NCBI RefSeq assembly: GCF_032854445.1
Contig: NC_088301.1
Coordinates: forward strand, 58,292,512-58,356,511
From: Liolophura sinensis
Taxonomy: Eukaryota > Mollusca > Polyplacophora > Chitonida > Chitonidae
Length of the DNA stretch: 64,000 nt
Reading direction: 5' to 3'
The notes below the pieces were generated by a model that was not told the DNA's origin, did not search any database, and saw only the letters and a list, made by a program, of their open reading frames with translations. Positions 37,826 through 52,594 of this stretch are shown piece after piece (position 1 is the first letter of the stretch; each line of letters opens with the position of its first letter). A program made the translations under genes and the position numbers.

Positions 37826-40800
37826 TCACCGCTCTTTCTTGTAACTGTCCAAAAGTTTTATGAGTTCTTTTAATAGTGTCTGCCTGTCTTTTCTATCTAA
37901 AATACAATACAAGACAGAAGTGTTTGAGATCAGTATACATGTACCTGAATCATACGATCTGCTGACGCCTGAGTATATATTTCTGACCAAATTAACATAA
38001 CTGGTAGATTCCAACTATATACATCCTTCTTTAAGATAAAAATTTTAAGAGTAAAAGATTTACTCACTGAGTTTAAGGAACAAATACAAACCTATGGATC
38101 CCGACTGATTGTCCGTAACTGTCTCTCTGTGTATGAAATTGATTAAGATTAAAGAATTTGGTTATATGAATATATGCAATCTAGAATGTGTGTTTCGATT
38201 ATTCCAAAATAAATAAAAATCTATAGACCAGCTTACACGACCATGCGGATACAGTTAAAGATTGCATGGGTACGAAGTTACCATACCATATGAACAGCTT
38301 TCGCAAGCCTAAAAGCCATTAATAGAGTAACTACATTAACTTCGGTAGCTGACCATTTTTACATGGGTAAGTGCAAGATATATATGGAATATAATGCAGC
38401 AGTAAATTTCGTAGTATATCTGGGTCTATTATATTCGTAATACATACGGGTTTTCATTTATAACAGTTGTGGAAGGAGGTAATGTCTTCTGCACAGACGG
38501 AGCATCTGGAGTGACAAACAAGAAAAGATTCCTCATTATAATTTTTGTCCATAATGTTGTTTACAACCGGTGCGCCTAGGATTTCTCTTCGAGCACGTGT
38601 TTACAGAAATGTCTGAAGCGAGTAGTCTAATTCAGAAACGACACATTGCAGGAAATCCATTCGATGTTTAACAGTAATATAATGCGATTTAGTGCATGCT
38701 AGGACGTATTTACGTTATGGTGTATTAGGCTAGTGTTATTCTGTAACAACACGCCTCACGAAGATAGTTTTATATTTACATACTTTTTCTAAAATCATCA
38801 CACATGATTATTTTCAAAATGCCATGAACACATAATTTAAAACAGGGGAGTTAAGCCAAAGGCTGACTAAAGGGAGATCAACACAAAAGTAATACGCCTG
38901 CCGAAATCTTCTAATGCGTCGATTTACCTGTTGTAGTTTAACAGATACCCTTACCTGTATGTGAATTGTATATTCCAGTTGCATGATGTTCTGTGTTTCT
39001 GTAAAATCATTTTGAGAAACCGTAAGTAATTCCACAAGAAAATAAATTATGCACTTATCTGGGATGAGGTTTAACAACACTTTCCCGTAATAACAAAATA
39101 ATAAATGGAGACTGGTGTAAACAAGTGCCAGTCAAGATATACGAATAACACACAACCGATAAAAACAAATACATACTATTATTCAAGTGTAAATATAGGT
39201 AAATGACACAGTTTATTTAGAAAAGCCTCCAACCAAAACACATGCTTACTCATTCTCCTGTCGTCTGTACTTTTGTATGACTTCTGCTATTTCATCCAAA
39301 ACGTCCTCTTCTCTCATCTCTGGTTTACCTTAAAGGAATTTGCACACATATATCAAATGCTATATTTTCTTAATCTCAAATCTATTCGCTTCATTGTAAC
39401 ATACCAAAGAATCGGTAATCCCGCAGTCCTCCGTTATTAATTACGTTTTCAAATCAAATATCACACTGGTGGTATGTAAAATAAATATTCCAACTATTTA
39501 ACCAGTTTGTGTATAACTACATGTCTAGCTTTGAATTCTACTACATATCCTACTGAATGAATTGAAAATGTAAATCTTTATCGCATATTGTCGTCTGAAT
39601 TTAAAAGTTTTGGTTTTTACAGTTGGTTGAAGGCCAGAAATACTCCATTTAAAGTTACGAGAATAAGGCTAATAGTTGTAGTCTGGCTAGAAATTGTAAT
39701 GCTGCCTAGAGTTGTAGTATGACAAGATTGTGGCCGAGTTGAGCTTACAGTTATAGTCTGGCTAAGAGGTCTAGTCTGGCTAAGAGTTGTACGCTGGTTA
39801 GGAGTTGTGGTCTGTCTAAGCTGTAGTTTGACAAGACTGTGGCTAAGGGTTGTAGTCTGGCTAAGAGTTGTAGTCTGGCTAAGAGTTTTAGTCTGGCTAA
39901 GAGTTGTAGTCTGTCTAAGAGTTGTAGTCTAACAAAACGTCCTTTGCCTTCATTATGTCGAGGGCAAGATGTTACAACCAGCTTAACACCACTAAAGTTA
40001 TCCACTAAAACATTTAACGTTAGTACGTTTTGGTTGGAAATCTTCATGACAGTGCTTGAAACACAGGCAGCCTCTTTGTCAAATCCCCAAAAAAAACCAT
40101 CACCAAAACAGTTTTGCGCCTCTCACACTAAGAACTGATTACGAATTTATGAAACAAACCTGCAGAATTTGTTTGTGTAACGTTTTCTTTCTTGAAACTG
40201 GCCCTTGTAACAGCATGATCTACACTGAAAGAACAAAGTCTTTGTCAGTTTGTTGTAAGAAAAGCTAAGCATCCAACAGGCCACTTACATTCCCAGGTGC
40301 ATGTATACAGTGACACACTCAGGTTTGACTATAGCATGAAACTAAATTACTTGGGAGTACGCACATACAGTTGTTCGATTCAGTTTATGACCATTTTAGA
40401 GAAAGCCGATCACGGCTGAATTGTACAACAATATCAAAACGCTTGCTTTTCAGTCTTTAAGTCAAACGAGATGGGATTTCAATAGCCGCCTTAAGCAGAG
40501 AATTTGTGCCTTCCACATCTCACTGTTTGTTCCACCATGGTGACAATAATTAACGCGGTCATATGTACGTCTGATATGCGTATATGTAGGTCATATATAT
40601 AGTTCACTGGTAAGTTGCCAAAGGTCGGTGATTTTCCCTGGCACTTCTCCTTCCTCCATCCTTAAATCTTACCACCTTTTGACCAACAAAATCTGCTGAA
40701 TTTGGCATTAAGCTAATGGTGTGAAAACCATCCAGGTGTTTATAATAACATTGTGTACTTTCATGAATAGTTGCATTCAAAGGCACGAGTCAGATACCAG

Positions 40801-42991
40801 TATTTCTGTCTAACCTGGGCGTTATTCACGAGCTATACGAGACTGAAATTGGATTTGAACGCCATGCATAAAATAGCGACTGACCTTACATTATTAAAAA
40901 CTAATGACCACTTCTCTGTCAAATGTCGGACTTTCGTACGTACGTACAGGAGGTAACAAAATGTGAAAGTCAGACTTTAATTTCAAAAATATACGAAAGC
41001 AAACTTTCATTTGGATGAACAAGGTATTGAACCAAAGTTTCTTCAGATGTGCACTTGGAGTAACCGTTACTATATAAGCACATTGTTATACTAACTGTGG
41101 TTACAGCGATGCGTCAGTATATACATGTAGGGACTAGATCTAACTTCGGTGATCTTGTACCTACCTGTATATGGGAGGCCCTTTCCTGCCATTACCTTAG
41201 GAAACAGAAAAAAGGAGAATCACAATACAGAACAAAAAAGAATCACATTGTAGAGCAAAATAAAAGACTTAAGGCACATTGTTGGAGAATGAAACCAGGG
41301 CAGCGACGACAGTGTGATGATTGGCAAATGCCAACACGTAACTAACGTTTTATTTTTAAAAAAACGCAGTGAGGTTAATCAAACTGCTGTTTTGTCATCA
41401 CATTTAACACACAATAACATTAAAACAATGCAAAGAGGCCAGGCTTCAGGGATTCAGCAGAATACTAGTTTGTGCGGGAATAGAATGTATAGACTTACAA
41501 CATAGGAAGTAAAACAAACGACGACAGTGTGATAATTGGCATATGGTCACACGTGATCGGTGAAATACTGACCCTTATCGATTTACCTCAATCACTGTTT
41601 TTTTGTTTCTAACTCTTCAGTAGTTACACTCTAACTAGCAAAAAACTTTAGAAGAATTAGACAATAACAACGCAGAGATGTTATAATTGCATTTTATTAG
41701 ACCCAATTGGTTTAGAATGACGCAAAATGTTGTGCTGAATCGAGTGTGGACATATGTCTCGCGTCGCACATGAGCAAGCGAAGTTTTAGTGTTGCATGAA
41801 GTGTTAGGTTGTAATGTTTCTACTTTGGTATTTACTGTGGAATAAGAAATTCACTTTTGCCAGGTATCTTTTGAATTACCCGAGTTACACCATATAACTA
41901 TACAAAAACTGTATGCCTGACTTATATAAGTATAGTTTTCCTCATGCATCCCACATTTTACCTTGTTCCTGTTATGCAAGTACGTAAATTGTATTATAAT
42001 AGCTTACCTGGCGCATCCTCCAGATCTCTGAGCATTTTTTCTAAATCATCTGTCAAACCACAGGAAATGGAGGATTGGTATAAGAGTAACAAACTGCATG
42101 AGTACGCCTTTGACATTATATATAAACAGCTTAATTTTTAAATACAGCTGCCTTTCATAATATGATATCACACAGTGCCATATGTATATAGAGGCCTAAC
42201 GGTATCTTTTTGATAAGTGTGGCTTTTATTCAGTTAAATCATTCAGACCTTGCATGCATAGAAATGTTCAGTAAATAAAAGTTTAATGAATGGGACTGAA
42301 TATAGACAGATAAAAAACATTGAACTTATAATCTTCATCTACAATATACTCACCTATATATAGAAGTTGAAATTTTCAAAAATTAGAAATACATGACCTT
42401 CATCGCCGGCTTCTATGTTGATAAAAGGGGAAAAATTACTTAAAAATTGTGTTTGGTATGAAATGAGGCAAATATTGGGGAAGTTGAAGATCATCTAGCA
42501 TTTGCACGATAGCTGTCTATATCAATAACGTTGCTCATTTAAAGGTATGAATTATATGATGCCATCCAATCTTGTGCGCAGATATATGATGAAATGTTAT
42601 TTTGGAGAATTAAAACCTCTTTAGAGCAGGTTTTGCAAACACGCAAAACAATACTGAGTGCGTTCAAGAATGATCACAAATCTAATCCAGACCATAAATG
42701 TTCCAATCGGTTAAGAGTACCAGTGGTTTCATGAATTGCAACTGTGTATATCGACCAGTTATGAACTATGGCTTTATTTTGTACAGGAACACATTGTCCA
42801 GTGTATTCCAGTTTCCAGTCTTACTTAATTGTGACCAGAGTATGATGTTTCTTCACAGTGATAGGTTGTCCTCGAGGAATGGGTAACTTAAAAATGCACC
42901 CACCTGTCTGAGCCAGTCTGTCTTCCCTGCCAGCTAGGCTAATGGCCACAAATACGCTTAGTATAGCAATGACAGCGCTCTGTACTTTCAC
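37826..42991 (-). CDS. candidate small secreted peptide with alternative last exons
   Basis: Not a recognised family. On the minus strand, exon 42991-42904 encodes VKVQSAVIAILSVFVAISLA then GREDRLAQT, a good signal peptide. It joins in phase to 42049-42008 (DDLEKMLRDLEDAP). From there either of two exons fits in the same phase and ends in a stop: 39328-39246 (KPEMREEDVLDEIAEV then IQKYRRQENE) or 37896-37826 (DRKDRQTLLKELIKLL then DSYKKER). The two tails align loosely and carry opposite net charge. No cysteines are present; the mature part would be about 50 residues. The first listed exon lacks its own ATG. A possible donor (aagaatg/gtacgt on the minus strand, near 46956) could supply a Met, but this is speculative. 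Both stop codons overlap donor-like sequence, so further exons cannot be excluded. Confidence 0.55.
39665..39932. repeat. 18-bp minisatellite (ttgtagtctggctaagag)
   Basis: About 14 copies of an 18-base unit, diverged at the left and near-perfect at 39845-39930. It produces short ORFs on both strands (LQLLAR and SLAKSC repeats) because 18 is a multiple of three. It lies in an intron of the small secreted peptide candidate. Confidence 0.9.
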
Positions 42992-43789
42992 CTATAAAAT
43001 CAGGGGTAATGAAATTACTTATTATTTTCTCACTTTTTTACTTTTTAAAGATGTTTATAATTTAACGTGGCTAAAATTTAGAGGCTAAACAGTTCCACCT
43101 CAGCAAACATCACCGTGATAAAACCTTCAGGACGCTGAGTTTAAATGGAGACATCAATCTTTTTATGATATAAAAGCATATCATTTCCATATCAGACAAC
43201 TTCGCTCCCAGACATGTGTTTAGAAATAACCCACTATATATAACACCCACAGGCCGTTTCTGTCAGACAGATAATGCATTTGGACTTTCAGATATACTGG
43301 AGCCTCTGTTTAAACTAATGTATATTTTCAAACTTTAACTAAGTGCACACATAGACACAAACGCGTTTCAACCATAGATATATGCCACATACGAAAGCTG
43401 AGATCCGACTCAACCCCAGATTTGTATTTGTCTCGTATATACTATCCGATTCCGTAAGGACTGTCTGCTAGCTTTAATAGCCAGTTTAGTATCACCACTG
43501 GTAATAGAAAGACACAATGTATTTATATTTTTGTAATCCTAAACGAATACTGCCTGTTGTGTGTTTGAATCCACATTTCAACGGATATTGGGTAGCCGCA
43601 TTACTGATACTTCTGGTGCTTCTTGTAGGCTTATACAACCCTATAGGATATTACGTAAAATGTCCTGATCACAAAGCAAATCCTTGTATTTCAGTATCAT
43701 GTTAAGCCCTTGAGGAAGACGTTAAATGTACCCAGGAGGATTGAAGAGGAAAGGTAATTTATAACTAGAACTGTCTTCCGGAATGGTTT

Positions 43790-43990
43790 TCTCGAAGTCG
43801 GGACGCCTGGGATCAAACCCTGGTCGGTTCATACCGTACCAAAGATTTTAAAAATGGTACTTGATGCTGCCTCGCTTAGCGCCCAGCACTGAAAGGTTAG
43901 AACAAAGAAACAGGGCTGGTTGGCCCGGTGTCAGTATAATGTGACTAGGTGGGGTATCATGCCTGGTGTCTTCGTTTACATTCAGTAGAT
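43790..43990. mobile_element. diverged dispersed repeat shared with 5.76-6.0 kb
   Basis: It contains cgggacgcctgggatcaaac, cctcgcttagcgcccagcac and 'ggctggttggcccggtgtca' then 'ctaggtggggtatcatgcct'. The last blocks match 5755-5995. The left part looks longer and better kept here. Confidence 0.6.
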
Positions 43991-46556
43991 CTATAATTTG
44001 GGTTTTGAAAAATCTTCATCTATACTTGTGTATTGAGGGGTTGGTACGCCAGGTTATTTCTCATTTTACTCCCCGGAATTCACTTAGAATGCACCTCTGG
44101 CCTTGATTGGTTTCAGAGCTCACGGGCCTATGCCGCCCAAGAACCCTCGCTTTCTGGGATGGGCGATTTCCCCAATGTTTTGAAACCGTCCCGAGGCGCT
44201 TGAAACAGTGACGGCTATACGCAGTATAATTTGGGTTTTACCAAAATATGTCTATACGGGACATTCATTACGACTTGCACGCTTAGTATGCACAGTCACA
44301 CAGGAAATAGCCTAGAACTCCTCTCTAGCAATCTGGGTCTCAAGATCTTCCGAGCATAGCCCCATTGGGTGTGTACATGTATATTAAATTCCAAGGCAAT
44401 CGGATAAGTGGTTCTGGAGAAAAAGTCTCTTAGAGGATAAAGACCAGCGTAAGTGAACAACTTCTGTGCTTTACATATTTGTAGAAAAATAACAAAAAAT
44501 ACATTCCGAAAAAAATAAGGATCTGAGCGAAAACAATCGGCCTTCCAGCTCTCAGTTTGCCATCCCAATTAATAAATAACACATAAACGGTGTGAAACAT
44601 TTTACAGAATGGCATACAAATAAAACATGTGGCAATGACGCGCCAGGAAATGCCTCTATTCTGTTTCTGTAAATCTGTTTACTTTCTCTTTTCGTTATCA
44701 GAACTAATGGTAACATCGAAATATAGCGTGCACACGAACATTATAAGGATATACCTCCAACGCTTGGCGTACAACACTCAGCTTTTATTAACGTCAATTA
44801 TGAATTATGAAATGTACCTGTAACATGAATAAGAGAAGTAATTCATTTTGGCCATCTTAATATTCAGACTTAAATTAAGTCATAGAGATTTCTCCTGATG
44901 CTGTTCAGTGAATCAACAATAAATGTATACCGCTTTAATCAAACTGGAAAAATGTATACGTTTGCTGTTATGAGATTAAAAAAGTTATTTCGGTCTTCCA
45001 GATGAAATGTTATTTGGGGTACACACTTATCCCGTTGACCTATATATACTTGTATAATTATACATACCTAGATGTTTGTTTATCTCTGATCCTTAATCCC
45101 GCATGAACAACTGTACTTGTCGGATACGCTTCTGTCGTTTTGCTAATACTTAAAATAACTCCATTGTTTATGATAAACATAAAACTTTTTTTTTATCTGT
45201 AATGCATGATATGAGATGCAAAGCAGATAAAGTCTCGCATATGTTCATCTCTGCATACAAACAGTTTGCCTTACAGGTAAGTCAGGTGTTGATCATTACA
45301 TTTACGCTTCAATGGCGCCCCATACGTCAGACTCTACAAAAAGCATTTATACACATGTCAGTCGTACATACGTTTTCCTCTTGCTTTCAATTCTAATAGC
45401 AAGAATAGTCTAATAATGTAACCAAAAATAAAAAATAAAAAATCAGTTTCATGAATAGTATGTAGGAATTGGCTTCTTAACCAAGGCTCCCCAGTATCCG
45501 TCTTTTGTACTTGTACATATGATAGCGTGTTGACGCCTGTGGGAGCTACGACCTATCATCATTTATTTATCGTACACAGATAAATTGTTATAAATTAATG
45601 TAGTATACATATGGTTTGTTTCATCGCAAGATTCCCATGGCCTGTATTAAAGTTGTGCGATAACTTCACTGACATAATAATAGGCCTATCTAAGAAAATA
45701 TTTAAGAAGGACCGTGCGACAACTAATAAACTCAGTTTACCCGAGGCATCATCTAGCAATCTGTAATTATGGTCTATAGATACACCTGTAGCTTCTTGGT
45801 GCGCGATAATGTCAAGAAAAACGTCTGACCCATTCATTTATTTACCTGTATTTATTTGATTGATGTATAACGCTGTACTGAAGAATTTTTACTTCACAAT
45901 AGCGGTATGGCTTCATAAATTCCCTTGCCGGATTTGAACCCACAATTTGTGTGCCCTAGCGATTAACCGAAATGCTGATCATATTATATAATTACTTCGT
46001 ATCTGAAATCTTCTGGGAAAAACTGGTGTAGGCCTGTGTGTATAGGGTATACCTTTGGAACTAAAGTCTCAAAAACGAAAATTGCAGTGGAGGTAAAGTC
46101 TTAATTTTCTTTACAAAAGTACACTTTTCAAATCTAACAAAAAATATTCTAAGCTTGACATCCATGTTGACGCAGTCGACTTTATTGTTAACTTAACAAG
46201 GTAACGCAAATGTTTGAAACAATATACATAAAACCATTCACACCCATGTATACACTTGTAAGACATACTTATTGTAATTACCATACTGTAACATCGTGAC
46301 AGAATGCCCGGTTCAACAACGTACACTTGCCATAACTGACATTAAACATAACGTACACAATGCCCATTCTAAAGTCCTGTTCAGTTTTATCTATTTCTTT
46401 TGCGAGAAATATTCCAGCTACCGGTTAAAATCTGATATATTGCTTGTAAGAAATCCTACACAGGTTGAACATGCGTGGAGGAGATCTTGAAATACACTAC
46501 TCACTGTTTTCACAGTACAGCTGTCCAAATATAAATCTGCTCTTGAACACATCATC

Positions 46557-46801
46557 AGAAACAGTATTTATTTGATTGGTGTTTTACGCCGCACCCAAGA
46601 ATATTTCACTTATACGACAGCGGTCAGCATTATGGTTGGTGAAAACGGGCAGAGCCCGGGGGAAACCCACGACCATCCGCAGGCCGGCCGGAGAGGAAGC
46701 CAGCGTGAGCTGGACTTGAACTCACAGCGACCGCATTGGTGAGAGACTCCTGGGTCATTACGCTGCGCTAGGGCGCTAACCAACTGAGCCACGGAGGCCC
46801 C
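46557..46801 (-). mobile_element. full-length tRNA-derived SINE
   Basis: On the minus strand it starts ggggcctccgtggctcagtt and reads ggttagcgccctagcgcagc. The A-box-like block is tggctcagttgg and the B-box-like block is gttcaagtcc. It continues through tttcccccgggctctgcccg and ends attcttgggtgcggcgtaaa then acaccaatcaaataaata. This is the best-preserved copy in the window and the reference for the fragments listed elsewhere. It is not a functional tRNA gene: the anticodon arm and acceptor stem do not fold cleanly and the body continues past the tRNA part. Confidence 0.92.
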
Positions 46802-48414
46802 CATCAGAAACAGAGTCATAATACTAAATATGGTTAGCTTGGGCAATTGCTGCTTGTAATATAGCTACCCTCTTTCTTTACATTGTCACCTATACGTAAT
46901 CTTTACCACCAAGACAAAAATGCAGTCATCAAATGTTATTGATGTGGACATTACGTACCATTCTTATTATTGCCCTGTATAATCCACGAAAATAAACGGC
47001 CGTATCTTCTGTGTATTGTGATAACACTGGTAGTCTCTCCACTACTATACTACGTGAACCTTCTTCTTTCACTTGTCATCTGTATAAATGATCTGAGCGA
47101 CAAACAGAACAGCAAATGTTGAGAGTACCGAAGTGAACATACACGTTATGCCTGATGGAGAAAATTGCCTCTAGCAACACACGCACATGTAACTACTACA
47201 AACTCAATTCTTCCAAAAAAAAATCAGTACAAAAAAAGGACAGTGCGCTGCAAGGCCTTCTCTCTTCAGCAGAGCAAGACCAGTTTGACTAAAACCTCAT
47301 TAAGTTACACGAGTTTTTTAATGATTGAATGCCACGTCATTTCACACACCTTGGATGCTCTACAGTTCCATGAGAATTTGTCAGTCCGTAATTTTTTTTC
47401 CATCTTATTATATGGAATGAATACATTATAATTTGTACACACGCATACAATTCTAAACTTTTCTGATTATATAATACGATTAGAAGCGACAGCTGTCATA
47501 TCTGAATGTTCCTAAAATACATGCTTTTATTTGCACTCTACAAAAAAGCCTGTATATGTATGATGCGCTAACACCATTTGGTCGTCTCAGCAGACTTATC
47601 CAACATGAAGAAGAGTAAAATGCAACTGCTTGTTGCGATGACCGTGCGCACGTACATGTGAAAACTTTGATGGGTTATTGCTCTACAGCTGTAAAATCTA
47701 TAATAAAAACATCATAGATTCGAAGTTGCTCTTTATTTCGCAGTTAAGGTACTCCACATTCTGTGCCACAGTGAGTAAATGGTTACCTAACACTATAATT
47801 GGAATGCCTGTACATGTGCTTTGAGCTATAGCATCGGCTCTTTACCCAAAGTCATGGACGACTCAGGAGTCTGACCTCAGTTTGAGGATGGACACTCACA
47901 GCCGGCATCAAGGGCTTTAACAATCGTCTGAAACAGGGTCAAAACCATAGAATGTAGCATTGCTCAGCGATAGAACACTTTGTGGCTATGATATGCTAGA
48001 ACTCATTACGGTCCCATAGTAGAAGACTTACGATTTCCTGTACTGCTGATTAAACGGTTTTAGAAGTCCGCAGACGTACTGGAACAGTGATCAACCAACG
48101 ACTCAACTAGACGGCTTTTGTTATAGCTGCTTGAGGTTTTACAAATACTGAGATAACATATACAGCACTAATATGAATATTTGTTACCTATGGCCCAATC
48201 AACACCATATCGCAATCTTCCCGGTATGAACTTTGTCAAGTTTGATGCAGCATCTAATGCAGGCTTTCAAAAGAAATCATCTGGTTTCCATCAACATACC
48301 GCTACTAGTTTCACATGGCAAAAGCGAGGCAAATTTGTATGACACGTATTGCAGTACCTGACCTGTCGTCAAGTTTCCTCTACCCTGCCTCCATATCAAT
48401 GGAATATGCTTCAG

Positions 48415-48633
48415 TATGCCAGGCCACTAAAATCTTTTTGTACACCGAACCTTTACGCAATGTATCCTTCAATCAACCTTACAGAGCTCCTCGACCAAGT
48501 TTTGGACAAATTTCCAAGCATACTGCAGCTCGAAACAATTGATCTGACAGAAGGACTTTTTGTAATTGTCCTTTTGTTAGTAGCTATAGATATACTGACC
48601 ACTGCAACAGATAAAAAAAGGAAACAAGATTAA
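48415..48633 (+). CDS. possible terminal exon of an unrecognised membrane protein
   Basis: An open frame ending at a TAA at 48631-48633 encodes YARPLKSFCTPNLYAMY, then a leucine-rich helix (NLTELLDQVLDKFPSILQLE), then GLFVIVLLLVAIDILTTA and a basic end DKKRKQD. A single C-terminal transmembrane helix with a short charged tail is plausible. An acceptor-like cag lies just before 48415 (gaatatgcttcag/tatg). An ATTAAA at 48654, 20 bases after the stop, could be its poly(A) signal. No upstream exons were found, so the start given is a guess; the ORF itself extends to an ATG at 48349. Chance cannot be ruled out. Confidence 0.35.
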   Translation, partial: YARPLKSFCTPNLYAMYPSINLTELLDQVLDKFPSILQLETIDLTEGLFVIVLLLVAIDILTTATDKKRKQD

Positions 48634-48650
48634 CTCGAACGATATTTTGC

Positions 48651-48659
48651 TTTATTAAA
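48651..48659. terminator. overlapping poly(A) signals of two convergent units
   Basis: The sequence tttattaaa reads AATAAA on the minus strand (48656-48651), 255 bases past the EMC3 stop, and ATTAAA on the plus strand (48654-48659), just past the terminal-exon candidate. Assignment is by position only. Confidence 0.5.
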
Positions 48660-48910
48660 TGCATTCAGTACAAAGATGAAGTAAATCACGCATCTAGTGC
48701 AAGTGATGTCTAGAGCAAGCTCAGATGTACATGTACATTTAGGTAGAATATCCACTACTCACACCAGTTAAGACCCAAGCTGAAACTTTAAAACATGAAG
48801 CCCACAGCTGAGAAATATACAGGTGGTTCTTGACGATATCAATGACACATTAAAATACACATAAACTACAAACAGCTTTTGACAATTAAGATGACAAAAA
48901 GAAAGAACTT

Positions 48911-52432
<3,522 letters not shown>

Positions 52433-52594
52433 TTCGTCTCGGTCTATAAAAATGCGGAAGTCGACACCGAGTTATGTACGAGTGTTACCGGAAATGGAGT
52501 AATATACCTCCACATAGGAGAGCGGTAAGATACAGCTGTTCTCGAGCATACACTAGCATACACATGCAAGTGTTTGCTTTTAACAAGATTTGTG
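52433..52594. promoter_or_regulatory. shared 162-bp spacer between EMC3 and UXT starts
   Basis: The two start codons face away from each other across 162 bases, so this stretch must hold both 5' UTRs and probably a bidirectional promoter, unless one promoter lies in the neighbouring first exon. A plus-strand TATAAAA occurs at 52445-52451, next to the EMC3 ATG. There is no CpG-rich patch. Promoter function is inferred from position. Confidence 0.6.

Larger units (their letters stand above)
42992..48414. other. mostly noncoding stretch; one SINE and one dispersed repeat
   Basis: I see no reliable exon chain. A 62-codon plus ORF at 43517-43705 contains a hydrophobic stretch (GYWVAALLILLVLLVGLY) followed by a short cysteine-containing tail, but no splice acceptor or neighbouring exon supports it. 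The 5' end of the minus-strand peptide candidate may lie somewhere in this stretch. Confidence 0.45.

Noticed and set aside
38937-38963. 27-base microexon candidate (minus) between the two peptide tails
   Set aside because: It is flanked by ag and gt, but in the available phases it meets a stop at once.
41290-41565. Two similar phrases (gacgacagtgtgat...attggcaaatg and ...attggcatatg)
   Set aside because: The match is only about 30 bases with no wider similarity, too little to call a repeat.
43517-43705. 62-codon plus ORF with a hydrophobic helix
   Set aside because: It may be a chance hydrophobic ORF: no acceptor, no partner exons and no recognisable family.
46557-46801. tRNA gene on the minus strand
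   Set aside because: The tRNA-like boxes are the head of a SINE; the body and the cggcgtaaaacaccaatcaa tail follow directly.
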